Assembly (NCBI GenBank): GCA_002340355.1
Contig: DDLX01000008.1
Location: 12,119 to 76,118, forward strand
Length of the DNA stretch: 64,000 bases
DNA from: Cytophagales bacterium UBA2561
GTDB taxonomy: Bacteria; Bacteroidota; Bacteroidia; Cytophagales; Thermoflexibacteraceae
Reading direction: 5' to 3'
Part shown: positions 1 to 8,730 of the stretch, piece by piece
Layout: each line of letters opens with the position of its first letter
How positions within the stretch are numbered: the stretch's first letter is position 1
Program-made: the position numbers and the translations under genes
The notes under the pieces: model-generated
The model's database searches: none
What the model saw: only the letters and a program-made list of their open reading frames with translations
Told to the model about the DNA's origin: nothing

Positions 1-769
1 TCTGGTCATCAAAAACTTCGTAAGTATCTAAATATAAGAAAGCTTCTTTATTTCCTCTATAATTAATGATTTCATACGGATTCTTACGTGCTAGTAGTTT
101 AGTTGTTTTTGTAGAATCATAAAGTTGCACAATTTTTGCTCCAAAACAGATTTCTTTTTTTCCTGATTTCAATGTTTCCTGAATCGGTTCTTCTCGCCAT
201 GTTTCAAAGTCTGAATCTCCTTCTGTGATTACATTAACAAAACCGCTATGAGCTAAATTTGAGAATAAAGCGTATGATTTTCGTAAGGAATCCCAAACTA
301 CTTTTTCTTTAGGATAAAATGACATTTCTTTAATAAAGTCAGATGGTTCGAGTAACCCCCAAAACATTTTATCATTAGGATAAACTTTGCCATCCATTAC
401 CTTACTACCTAAAACTATATTTTCGGTATTTGCAAGTGCCTCTGCTAAAATAGCATCTCCAATTGAATCTTTGGGACTACTGAAAAAAGCATCTATACCA
501 ATAACTTTAGGCTTATATTGATTCAATATCATAATTTGTTGAGCAATCCCTGCTCGATTTAAATTACCGATATTCACTACCACGATTCGTTGATCTTTTT
601 TGGGTTTTTCCTTAAAATGAAAAGCTAAATCAGTCAGGTTGTAATCGCCTAGAATTTGTTCGAATACATTTAAAAAATCTAAGCTTACTGCTAATAATCC
701 TACAATCCATACCGTCACAAAAACGGTAATAGTGCCAACCAAATTTTTGATACTAAAAAATCGTTTCAT
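1..769 (-). CDS. CHASE2 domain protein, 3' part cut by window edge
   Basis: A reading frame of 256 codons stays open from the ATG at 767-769 to the window edge, so the C-terminus is missing. Residues about 8-30 form one hydrophobic segment, followed by an extracytoplasmic region. That region contains the pattern IVVVNIG, then KPKVIGIDAFF, then a stretch NIVLGSKV, which is the layout of a CHASE2 sensory domain (DxxxxFxxxx core). CHASE2 domains sit outside the cytoplasmic membrane and normally feed a kinase, cyclase or phosphatase through C-terminal membrane helices. What the missing end encodes cannot be seen. It is monocistronic on the visible side. Confidence 0.7.
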   Translation of the reverse strand, partial: MKRFFSIKNLVGTITVFVTVWIVGLLAVSLDFLNVFEQILGDYNLTDLAFHFKEKPKKDQRIVVVNIGNLNRAGIAQQIMILNQYKPKVIGIDAFFSSPKDSIGDAILAEALANTENIVLGSKVMDGKVYPNDKMFWGLLEPSDFIKEMSFYPKEKVVWDSLRKSYALFSNLAHSGFVNVITEGDSDFETWREEPIQETLKSGKKEICFGAKIVQLYDSTKTTKLLARKNPYEIINYRGNKEAFLYLDTYEVFDDQ

Positions 770-1074
770 AAAAGTGTAATTTTGTAAGATGATAGTCAAA
801 TTATTGAATATAACTTTTTTACAGATAATACTTTTGCTCCTATACCTAAAAAACTAATAAAGATATTTGAAAATCAAACTTAATTATAGTAAAGAGTAAT
901 AATAATAATATTTACATATTATGATTTCAAATGGCTTATTTAGATTTATTTAGTACACTATTTATTTTTTTAATTCTTCAAATTTACCTACGCAGAAATA
1001 CTGCATATCAATTGATAATTCCCAAATTTGTACCATTTTATGTATTTAGTTATCTAATTAAAATCACCAAAATT
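770..1074. other. Intergenic region between CHASE2 gene start and porin gene end
   Basis: This is about 300 bases of very AT-rich sequence. A short plus-strand frame (931-1164) runs through it but overlaps the porin 3' end and looks like chance. I see no convincing terminator hairpin and no RNA gene here. It should hold the promoter of the CHASE2 gene, but no clear TAnnTTTG box with a TTG partner was found. Confidence 0.4.
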
Positions 1075-3030
1075 TTAGTCGAAGAAACGCCACTTGACCC
1101 CAACTTCAAATCCTCTTTGTTGAGCAAAATAAACAGGAGTCGTATAATATCCTTGTCCGATTAAACCTTCGGTTAAATTATTGACTTTCAAAAACATTAA
1201 AAATGATTTAATTTGTAAGGTAAAAAATAAATCGATATTCAAGTAATTTTCAACCTCAAATCTATTTTGTAGATAAAATTGTTGGGTAGCAGGCATAAAA
1301 GCATCCGCTAAATAAGCGGATTTATAATGAAAATCCAATCCAACTTGGGTGGTACGCTGACTTCGGAAAAGCTTTCCATTACGATAAATTTTACCTGTAA
1401 TTTGAAAATCTGGCATTCGAATGATTTCAGTTGCAGAATTTGCAGTATATAAAAAATCTAACTCAGTACGATATTTTCGCCAACGAAATTCTGTATCTAA
1501 ACCAACTTGCAGAATTTGAATATTTTTATCATGTTGTTGAGGCAAAGCTAAAGAGTCAAAATAGACATAGTGTTTGAGTGACGTGTAACTGATAGATGGG
1601 CAAAATGATACACTTGAAAAATTCAAGTCAAGATGAAAATCATAACGTTCAGCAGTTGTATTCTCAGAAATAGATTGCGTTTTCCCCCATTCAAAAAAAC
1701 CTCCATAAAATCGGTTTTGTATTAAAGTTGCACCATAATTAAACCGTTGATAGTTCGCTTCTAAACGTTTATTTTTAAATTTTACATTTATTTGATAATC
1801 ATTATTTTTAGTCAATAAATATTGTGCTTTTGTACTTAACTGATTATCCTTTGATAAATTTAGGCGAAGCATTCCTCCCACAAAAAGTTCGTCTTCAATT
1901 TGATCTATTGTAGTAGTATCTCGACTATTTTCGGGATAGATATGTTGGGTTGAAAACTCGTATTGTTTTAGTCGAGCATATCCTTGATAGTAAGTATCTC
2001 CAATTTGTCCTTTCAATCCAATTTGATTCTCAAAAATATTAAATTCTGTTTGATAATTAACGGCAGGGTTAGTCAGCAAATTTTCATCAAAATAAAGAGT
2101 ATCATATAAATTATGTATTTTGTAATTAGCATCTCGCTGACGATTCATCTGAGAACTTCTATTTAATATATGAAAAATCTGCACTGTTGAAGAATCAAAT
2201 AAAGCAAATTGATGATATAAATGCCATTGTTGTCGAGTTTGAAGCGCGCCTACTCCATCATCAATCAAATATTCGAGTTGAGCATTGTTATCTACTTCGA
2301 ATAATTCCTTTAAGTTTTGAACAGTATCTGCTACCTTATAACCTCCAAAATCATTAGTAATATGTTCATAATGTGTTAAATTAGTGAGCAATTTATAGCG
2401 ATGGTTTCGACTCCACCATGACATATTTCCTGCAAAAACTTCATTTGATGCCCATGTTTCATTTTGTCGAACCCCTCCTGCAAAAACTTCATTTTGTTGT
2501 ATTTTTCGATATTGAACAGTAAAATTCCAGTCAGGATTGACATTTCGGCTTACGGTTACTTTTAGCTTCGTTCGTCCGACTGAGCCTTGAGCAAAATCAA
2601 TTTCGCTATAAGGTGACATTGTATTAAAGTATTTCATTTCAGTTGGTTGAATCAAATAAGTATCAAAAGAGTTATAACCCAACCGTGTTCCAGTTGTTTT
2701 TGGGAATTGGTAGTAAATAGGAGTAGTGGCACTTCCCATTCCGCCAAGATCTTGATACTGATTTTTATTTTTTTGTAAAAAATTATAACGATGAAAATTA
2801 TGCAAAAGGGTATCCGTAAAGTTAGTATCGTAGCGATGTTCAAGAATTTCCTGTTCGTAAAAATGAATAGTCGTTTTTACTCCATATTTGATATTTAGGG
2901 TAGCAAGTGAATCAATATTTAGGGAATCAGTTTCACTAATTGGGTTTTGTAGATCAGGATTTTGAGCGGAAATTTTTAAAGAGAACAGAGCTAAAATACT
3001 GCTAATCAGCACTATTAATTTTAAGTTCAT
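1075..3030 (-). CDS. Putative outer-membrane porin (Porin_10 type)
   Basis: The 651-residue product has an N-terminal signal peptide (hydrophobic residues 4-20, cleavage near ISAQ-N). After a short linker comes a region rich in alternating hydrophobic and aromatic residues, as in beta-barrel strands, and the protein ends in WRFFD with an aromatic-rich last strand. The segment around TRLGYNSFDTYLI and SPYSEIDFAQGSVGRT resembles the Bacteroidota putative porin family (Pfam Porin_10). It probably lies in the outer membrane; the substrate is unknown. A TACCTTTG promoter-like box lies about 35 bases upstream of the start. It is followed on the same strand by no close gene. Confidence 0.75.
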   Translation of the reverse strand: MNLKLIVLISSILALFSLKISAQNPDLQNPISETDSLNIDSLATLNIKYGVKTTIHFYEQEILEHRYDTNFTDTLLHNFHRYNFLQKNKNQYQDLGGMGSATTPIYYQFPKTTGTRLGYNSFDTYLIQPTEMKYFNTMSPYSEIDFAQGSVGRTKLKVTVSRNVNPDWNFTVQYRKIQQNEVFAGGVRQNETWASNEVFAGNMSWWSRNHRYKLLTNLTHYEHITNDFGGYKVADTVQNLKELFEVDNNAQLEYLIDDGVGALQTRQQWHLYHQFALFDSSTVQIFHILNRSSQMNRQRDANYKIHNLYDTLYFDENLLTNPAVNYQTEFNIFENQIGLKGQIGDTYYQGYARLKQYEFSTQHIYPENSRDTTTIDQIEDELFVGGMLRLNLSKDNQLSTKAQYLLTKNNDYQINVKFKNKRLEANYQRFNYGATLIQNRFYGGFFEWGKTQSISENTTAERYDFHLDLNFSSVSFCPSISYTSLKHYVYFDSLALPQQHDKNIQILQVGLDTEFRWRKYRTELDFLYTANSATEIIRMPDFQITGKIYRNGKLFRSQRTTQVGLDFHYKSAYLADAFMPATQQFYLQNRFEVENYLNIDLFFTLQIKSFLMFLKVNNLTEGLIGQGYYTTPVYFAQQRGFEVGVKWRFFD

Positions 3031-3062
3031 AGTTTTACTTTGGATAACGTTTAAAACTTTGT

Positions 3063-3070
3063 CAAAGGTA
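3063..3070 (-). promoter_or_regulatory. -7 box TACCTTTG upstream of the porin gene
   Basis: On the minus strand the octamer TACCTTTG matches the Bacteroidota -7 consensus TAnnTTTG and sits 33 bases before the porin ATG. No TTG element at the usual 19-base spacing is visible, so this rests on the -7 box alone. Confidence 0.4.
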
Positions 3071-3190
3071 GAAAGAAGGAATGAAAAGTCAGAAACCCTT
3101 TCTTCAATTCTCAGAATATCAAGAAAAATTTAACGAATCTTAATCTTTTCTGGAAGAGCTTAAAATGTATAGATATAGCGTAACATACTT

Positions 3191-3994
3191 TTAACTGTCA
3201 TCCGTTTTTTGATTTTGTACCTCTTCTCGAAGCTCAGCTTCCTTCTGGTTTTCAAGAGCTTCAAAATCTTTTGGTACAAAAATAAAACTTTGTCCCAAGT
3301 AAGCTTTTCGAACTTGAATGTCATTTGCCAAATCCCCTGGGAGTCCCTCCCGATACATTGCTCCCTCTTTCATCAAGTAAGTTTTATCTAAAATTGGTAG
3401 GGTTTTTTCGACATTATGGTCAGTAATCAGAATACCAATATTTCGTTTTTTAAGTTTATAAACAATATACTGAATATCCTCGACTGCAATAGGATCAACA
3501 CCTGCAAAAGGTTCATCTAACAAAATAAATTTTGGATTCACAGATAATGCCCTTGCTATTTCGGTTCGTCTACGCTCGCCACCTGAAAGAACTTTACCCA
3601 AGTTTTTACGAACATGAGTCAAACTAAACTCCTCTAAGAGAGCTTCGACCTTTTCTTTACGTTCGTTTTTCTTTAGTTTGGTCATTTCCAGCGGGGCAAG
3701 AATGTTATCTTCGACACTCAAATCCCGAAAAACAGAAGCTTCTTGTGCCAAATAACCCACTCCTCTACGAGCACGTTGATACATTGGGAGGTGTGTGATT
3801 TCCTCGTCATCCAAAAAAATACGCCCTTGATTCGGTTTGATTAACCCCACAATCATATAAAAACTAGTCGTTTTTCCTGCTCCGTTTGGTCCCAACAAAC
3901 CTACAATTTCACCCTGAGCAATTTCTACAGAAACCCGATTCACTACTGTTCGGGCTTTATATTTTTTAATTAGGTTTTCAGCTCTTAAAATCAT
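3191..3994 (-). CDS. lptB: LPS export ABC transporter ATP-binding protein LptB
   Basis: A 267-residue ABC ATPase. Walker A is GPNGAGKTT (residues 35-43), the signature LSGGE is at 136-140, and Walker B ILLDEPFAG is at about 157-165. The pattern YLAQEASVFRDLSVEDNI after Walker A and the phrase VDPIAVEDI after Walker B are typical of LptB, which powers extraction of lipopolysaccharide from the inner membrane with LptF/LptG and LptC. A charged tail of roughly 30 residues (end EEVQNQKTDDS) extends beyond the usual core. The gene stands alone here; its partner LptC is encoded about 27 kb away. Confidence 0.92.
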   Translation of the reverse strand: MILRAENLIKKYKARTVVNRVSVEIAQGEIVGLLGPNGAGKTTSFYMIVGLIKPNQGRIFLDDEEITHLPMYQRARRGVGYLAQEASVFRDLSVEDNILAPLEMTKLKKNERKEKVEALLEEFSLTHVRKNLGKVLSGGERRRTEIARALSVNPKFILLDEPFAGVDPIAVEDIQYIVYKLKKRNIGILITDHNVEKTLPILDKTYLMKEGAMYREGLPGDLANDIQVRKAYLGQSFIFVPKDFEALENQKEAELREEVQNQKTDDS

Positions 3995-4022
3995 GGCTCA
4001 AAATTAAACGAAATCCTTCAAA

Positions 4023-4952
4023 TTATCTGGAATAAAGCGGAATAACTCCCCCCGTATGAATGGCAACGATATGAGCCTTTTTAGGGAAAAAGTCTTTTTC
4101 AATTAAATCAAAAATACCGTAAAATAGCTTTCCTGTGTAAATAGGGTCAAGTGGAATTTGATGTTTTTGGTAGAATTCATCAATAAAATTCAGTAAATCA
4201 GGAGTTTGTTTGGCATAGCCTCCAAAATGATAATCGGTTTGAATACTCCAGTTTTGGATTAATTTTTCATTGATTTCTTTGGAATTATTCGAACTTAGAC
4301 TTTTTTGATAACTCCGAATGAATTTTTTTACCTCGTCCCTCAAAAAATCACCTCCTTTTAAAACTGAAAACCCAATTTTTTGGCTGCTTAATGGACTTCC
4401 TACAATTAAACCTGTTAATGTTCCTCCTGTTCCACAAGCACAACAAATAAAGTCAGTTTGAGGAGGAAAATGTTGAGAGATCTCAGCACATCCTTGTACA
4501 GCATTCGCATTTGAACCACCTTCAGGAATTAGAAAAAAGTTTCCAAATTCTTTCTGAAGTTGTGCTAAAATCTCGGGTGAATTTTTCTGACGATATGCCG
4601 TACGATTCAAATAATAAATTTGCATTCCAACCTTTTTAGCATGAGAAAGAACAGGATTTAAAGGCAAATGTTCTTCACCTCGAATTATACCAATGGTCTG
4701 AAAATCAAAAATTTTTCCTGCATTAGCAGTTGCAAAAATATGGTTCGAAAACGCTCCTCCAAAAGTTAATATTTTACTAAAACCTTCTTGCTTGGCTTGT
4801 TGTAAGTTATAAAATAATTTATAAAACTTATTGCCTGAAAGCATTGGGAAAACCAAATCAGTTCGTAAAACAGATAGTTTAAGATTTCGCTTTTGTAATA
4901 ACTCATCTTCAAGGAGCTGGCAAGGAATAGGAGTATTTAGTGATGGTAACAT
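4023..4952 (-). CDS. PLP-dependent ACC deaminase / D-cysteine desulfhydrase family enzyme
   Basis: The 309-residue product is a fold-type II pyridoxal-phosphate enzyme. The motif SGNKFYKL at residues 39-46 contains the presumed PLP lysine (K42), and TFGGAFSNHI gives the phosphate/substrate-binding Ser-Asn-His. The glycine-rich loop CGTGGTLTG follows in the middle and HTGG near the C-terminus. The family includes 1-aminocyclopropane-1-carboxylate deaminase and D-cysteine desulfhydrase; the exact substrate cannot be decided from the sequence, though cysteine desulfhydrase-like activity is common in this subgroup. It lies 28 bases downstream of lptB's start on the same strand and is divergent from phoH. 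Confidence 0.82.
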   Translation of the reverse strand: MLPSLNTPIPCQLLEDELLQKRNLKLSVLRTDLVFPMLSGNKFYKLFYNLQQAKQEGFSKILTFGGAFSNHIFATANAGKIFDFQTIGIIRGEEHLPLNPVLSHAKKVGMQIYYLNRTAYRQKNSPEILAQLQKEFGNFFLIPEGGSNANAVQGCAEISQHFPPQTDFICCACGTGGTLTGLIVGSPLSSQKIGFSVLKGGDFLRDEVKKFIRSYQKSLSSNNSKEINEKLIQNWSIQTDYHFGGYAKQTPDLLNFIDEFYQKHQIPLDPIYTGKLFYGIFDLIEKDFFPKKAHIVAIHTGGVIPLYSR

Positions 4953-4981
4953 TTTCGATTTTTAAGGATTAAAATGGGCTA

Positions 4982-6073
4982 ATGATAAAACAGAAAAAAA
5001 CAATCGGTTTATTATTCTCTAAAAATTTTGGAAGTAAAATTTGCGGGTATGCCGAAAGATACTGTATTTTTGGCTTTAAATTTATCATTCTAACCCTTCC
5101 AAGTTTGGTCGAAAAAGTCATTTTGTTAGAGAATATTTCGCTCATTGATTTCTTGGGCGTTGAAAACAAAAATATCAAAGCAGTTGCTCAAAAATTTCCA
5201 CAATGTAAAATTATTTCTCGTGGTAATGAATTGCGCCTCAAGGGGAGTTCTCCCGAAATTATCAAAATCAATGAAATTATTAATTCATTATTAGAACATT
5301 ACCGCCGATTCGGAAAACTAACACTCGATGACACAGAAGCCTATCTTAATAATGAAGCTAATGTCTTACGAGACTCAGAAAATGACACAATTCTGTATGG
5401 TGTTAAAGGGCTGGTAATCAAACCTAAAACTCACAATCAAAAATTATTGGCTGATGCCATATTGAAAAATGATTTAGTGTTTGCTGTAGGTCCCGCAGGA
5501 ACAGGTAAGACATATATTGCTACAGCAATGGCAGTTCGTGCGCTCAAAAACAAACAAGTTCGGCGAATTATCATCACCCGCCCTGCGGTAGAAGCAGGAG
5601 AAAGTTTGGGCTTTTTACCGGGGGATATGCAAGATAAAGTTGACCCTTATTTGCGTCCTATTTATGATGCTTTGGATGATATGATTCCCTCAGAAAAATT
5701 GAAATATTATCGAGAAAAAAACATCATTGAAATTGCTCCTTTGGCGTATATGCGTGGACGAACACTAAGCGAGGCTTTTATTTTGTTAGACGAAGCACAA
5801 AATACGACCACCATGCAAATGAAAATGATGCTGACACGACTCGGACAAAACTCTAAAATGATTATTACGGGTGACCAATCTCAAATTGATTTACCTCGAA
5901 ATCAGAAGTCGGGTTTAACCGAAGCCGTTCGGATTCTAAAAAATGTACAAGGCATCTCGGTCTTATTTTTAGATGGAAAAGATGTGATTCGTCATCGATT
6001 GGTTAAGCGGATTATTTCGGCGTATGAAAAAATTAGTGATGTGGTTAAAGCTAAAAATGAAAAACAAAAATAA
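4982..6073 (+). CDS. PhoH family ATPase
   Basis: The 363-residue frame has a short RNA-binding-like N-terminal part followed by a PhoH P-loop domain: Walker A GPAGTGKT (170-177), Walker B FILLDEAQNTT and the ITGDQSQIDLP segment. PhoH/YbeZ-type proteins are cytoplasmic ATPases linked to RNA metabolism and ribosome maturation. The annotated ATG gives about 41 residues ahead of the segment VEKVILLENISLIDFLGVEN, where related proteins usually begin. A TTG at 5105 would give the conventional N-terminus, so the true start is uncertain. The gene is monocistronic and divergent from the PLP enzyme. Confidence 0.88.
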   Translation: MIKQKKTIGLLFSKNFGSKICGYAERYCIFGFKFIILTLPSLVEKVILLENISLIDFLGVENKNIKAVAQKFPQCKIISRGNELRLKGSSPEIIKINEIINSLLEHYRRFGKLTLDDTEAYLNNEANVLRDSENDTILYGVKGLVIKPKTHNQKLLADAILKNDLVFAVGPAGTGKTYIATAMAVRALKNKQVRRIIITRPAVEAGESLGFLPGDMQDKVDPYLRPIYDALDDMIPSEKLKYYREKNIIEIAPLAYMRGRTLSEAFILLDEAQNTTTMQMKMMLTRLGQNSKMIITGDQSQIDLPRNQKSGLTEAVRILKNVQGISVLFLDGKDVIRHRLVKRIISAYEKISDVVKAKNEKQK

Positions 6074-6259
6074 TTTTATAAAAACGACTACTAAAACAAA
6101 TTATTGATTATCATCGTTTTATTAGCTTTATGTAAAATAGTGTTTGTGAACTCTCCTATAAGGAGAAACTGACCTTACATTTTGAAATTCAATTTGCTAA
6201 ATCTCGTTTAGTATCCGTTAAAGAGTGTTAATAACATCGTAATAAGCTACATATCCTCG

Positions 6260-6267
6260 TATTTTTG
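6260..6267 (+). promoter_or_regulatory. -7 box TATTTTTG upstream of the histidine kinase
   Basis: TATTTTTG matches the Bacteroidota -7 consensus TAnnTTTG, 43 bases before the kinase ATG. No TTG at 19 bases upstream is seen, so support is limited. Confidence 0.35.
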
Positions 6268-6310
6268 TTAGAAAATTATTGGTAAAATGGAGCCTTTACC
6301 ATCCTAAAAT

Positions 6311-7936
6311 ATGAATCGGCGAAAATTAAATTTGGTGGTTATTTTGATGAGTTTAGCTCTCCTCGGACTAATTGCCCTGCAATTTTATTGGATAAATACT
6401 GCCTTACACCTAAGTGAAAAACAATTCCAACAAACCGTGCAAGTTGTTTTGGATAATATTGTTAAAAGACTAGAACATAGGGAGTTATTGCAAATCACGC
6501 AGAAAAATATGGACAATGGAATTCAGGTAGATAGTAAATTATTTACTGAGTTTGATTCTGTAGGACGTTTGCATTGGAAAGAAGATAAAGTAATTACTTC
6601 TCGCAAAATTTTATCCAATCCTGAGTTAAAGCAGGAAGGTATTGAAATTGAAGTACAAGAAGAAGCCGTAATTAGTAAAACGGGATTTGCTCGTCGTAGA
6701 GATACAGGTGACGAATGGGTTATTAATATAGAACGACCTGATTATGAGCAATATAATCCTGTAATTGATTCATTGGAGTATGTTCAGAAACGTCAAAACC
6801 AGCGCATTGCCAAGATGATTAATCAATCTAAAATGGTTTCAGCTGTTTTGCAACATATGGCAAACTTTGACAAGCCTATGAATGAACGAATTAGCAAAGA
6901 ATTAGTTGATTCCTTACTTCAAGTCGAAATTAATCGAAAAGGCATTAAAACTCCTTTTGAGTTTGGAGTAGTGGTTTGGGACTTAAAAAATTATAAATTG
7001 ATTTTTGCGGATAGCGTCCAAAATAAAGCCAAGTTACTTCAGAAAGGTTACCGTGTGGCATTGTTCCCAAATGATGATTTTTCCTTACCTGCTTATTTAT
7101 ATGTTTATTTTCCGCAGCAGTTTCGTTATATTCTCAGAGAAATGGCAACCGTGCTAATTTCTTCGATGGTGTTAATTTTAGTGGTGTCAGGTTGTTTTGC
7201 TTTTGCCGTTTTTACAATTAATCAGCAAAAGAAACTATCCGATATGAAAAATGATTTTATTAATAACATGACTCATGAGTTCAAAACACCCGTCTCAACC
7301 ATTTCCTTAGCTTGTGAGATGCTTAATGATTCGGCGATGCGTACTAATGAGACACTTTTGGCACGTTATCTGCAAATAATAAAAGATGAAAATGAACGCC
7401 TCGGCGGACAAATTGAAAAGGTGCTTCAGATTGCTCGCTTGGAACGTAATGACTTCGATATCAGGGTACAAGAAACAAATGTACATGATGTTATTCAACG
7501 TACTATTCATAACTTTGAACTACCAATTGAGCAACGGGAAGGAGTCGTTCGGAAAGAACTTCAAGCTCATCAACCTATCATTGAGGCAGATGAAACACAC
7601 CTTAACAACGTACTAAATAATTTGGTGGATAATGCAATTAAGTATTCACCTGACCAGTTGGAAATTGAGATTACTACCGAAAATGCTGATAAAGGCATCA
7701 TCATTACGGTTTCGGATAAAGGACAAGGCATCCCTAAAGAAACAGTCTCAAAAATTTTTGATAAATTTTACCGTGTCCCTACAGGCGATGTGCATGATGT
7801 GAAGGGATTTGGGCTGGGGCTAAGCTACGTAAAAACCATGATTGAAGCCCATTACGGCGTAATTAGAGTGAATAGTGAACCCAGTAAAGGGACAACATTT
7901 ATTATATTTTTACCTTATCGACATGAAAGAGAATAA
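6311..7936 (+). CDS. Two-component sensor histidine kinase
   Basis: A 541-residue membrane kinase. Transmembrane helix 1 spans about 8-27, a periplasmic sensor region about 30-275, and helix 2 about 278-301. The HisKA domain carries the phospho-acceptor in NNMTHEFKTP (H322). The HATPase domain has the N box NNLVDNAIKYS near 435, DKGQGIP, and the G box KGFGLGLSYVK near 498-508. The family (RprX-like kinases of Bacteroidota) senses an envelope signal, but the ligand is not evident. The stop codon overlaps the response regulator start region, so the two are co-transcribed and probably translationally coupled. Confidence 0.93.
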   Translation: MNRRKLNLVVILMSLALLGLIALQFYWINTALHLSEKQFQQTVQVVLDNIVKRLEHRELLQITQKNMDNGIQVDSKLFTEFDSVGRLHWKEDKVITSRKILSNPELKQEGIEIEVQEEAVISKTGFARRRDTGDEWVINIERPDYEQYNPVIDSLEYVQKRQNQRIAKMINQSKMVSAVLQHMANFDKPMNERISKELVDSLLQVEINRKGIKTPFEFGVVVWDLKNYKLIFADSVQNKAKLLQKGYRVALFPNDDFSLPAYLYVYFPQQFRYILREMATVLISSMVLILVVSGCFAFAVFTINQQKKLSDMKNDFINNMTHEFKTPVSTISLACEMLNDSAMRTNETLLARYLQIIKDENERLGGQIEKVLQIARLERNDFDIRVQETNVHDVIQRTIHNFELPIEQREGVVRKELQAHQPIIEADETHLNNVLNNLVDNAIKYSPDQLEIEITTENADKGIIITVSDKGQGIPKETVSKIFDKFYRVPTGDVHDVKGFGLGLSYVKTMIEAHYGVIRVNSEPSKGTTFIIFLPYRHERE

Positions 7937-8642
7937 CGATAAAATGGCACGCATTTTACTGGTGGAAGACGACTTAAATTTGGGGCAAATTCTCAAAGAA
8001 TCCCTTGATACGGAATTCGAAACCACACTCTGCCGTGATGGACGTGCAGGGCTCAAAGCTTTCAACGAAGACACTTATGATTTGTGTGTGTTGGATGTGA
8101 TGTTACCAATTATGGATGGTTTTAAAGTTGCCGAAGAAATCCGCCGAAAAGACAAACTTTTACCGATTATCTTCCTAACTGCCAAAGCAATGCGTGAGGA
8201 TACTATCAAGGGATTCAAAATCGGAGCAGATGATTATATGACGAAGCCCTTCAGTATGGAAGAGTTGCGTTTACGAATTCATGCGGTGCTTCGGCGCACG
8301 GCTGGACAAGAAAAAACTGAAGAAATTTCCGTTTTCACCTTGGGGCATTTTACGTTCCAATACGATGTACAGAAATTGACTCGCCACGATACTGAAGAAA
8401 CCCAAAAATTGACTTCCAAAGAAACCGAGCTTCTGAGGATGTTGTGCCTACACAAAAATCGAACAATGGAACGTTCCAAAGCACTCAAAGCAATTTGGCA
8501 CGATGATAATTATTTCAATTCTCGAAGTATGGATGTTTATATCACCAAACTGCGGAAGTACCTCAAGAGTGACCCCAACCTGCAAATTTTGAATGTACAT
8601 GGTACAGGATTTAAACTGGTGGAAACCTCTCATAATAAGTAA
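7923..8642 (+). CDS. OmpR-family response regulator
   Basis: The product has an N-terminal receiver domain (acidic pair E15-D16-D17, phospho-acceptor D58 in VLDVMLP, T in FLTAKA and the conserved Lys in MTKPF). A C-terminal winged-helix DNA-binding domain of the Trans_reg_C type follows (SKETELLRML, SRSMDVYITKLRKYLK). I chose the ATG at 7923, which overlaps the kinase stop by 14 bases; a second in-frame ATG at 7944 gives MARILLVEDD and is nearly as likely. It is the cognate partner of the kinase just upstream and resembles the RprY group. Confidence 0.93.
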   Translation: MKENNDKMARILLVEDDLNLGQILKESLDTEFETTLCRDGRAGLKAFNEDTYDLCVLDVMLPIMDGFKVAEEIRRKDKLLPIIFLTAKAMREDTIKGFKIGADDYMTKPFSMEELRLRIHAVLRRTAGQEKTEEISVFTLGHFTFQYDVQKLTRHDTEETQKLTSKETELLRMLCLHKNRTMERSKALKAIWHDDNYFNSRSMDVYITKLRKYLKSDPNLQILNVHGTGFKLVETSHNK

Positions 8643-8661
8643 GTCAATTATTTTTACCTCC

Positions 8662-8700
8662 ATAAACAAAGCCCTTCTTTTGAAGAGGGGCTTTGTTTAT
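8662..8700. terminator. Bidirectional hairpin terminator between response regulator and gyrA
   Basis: A perfect 13-base inverted repeat (8662-8674 with 8688-8700, stem ATAAACAAAGCCC) lies in the convergent gap. The stem ends are A/T rich on both sides, so it can serve both the regulator (plus) and gyrA (minus). Confidence 0.75.
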
Positions 8701-8730
8701 TACAAAAACTATTGCAAAAATAGTTATTTT

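Noticed and set aside
931..1164. Small plus-strand hydrophobic frame of 77 codons
   Set aside because: It overlaps the porin gene 3' end, has no recognisable domain, and its composition matches translated AT-rich noise.
6151..6168. Hairpin TCTCCT/AGGAGA downstream of phoH
   Set aside because: Six-base stem with no T tail; too short to call a terminator.
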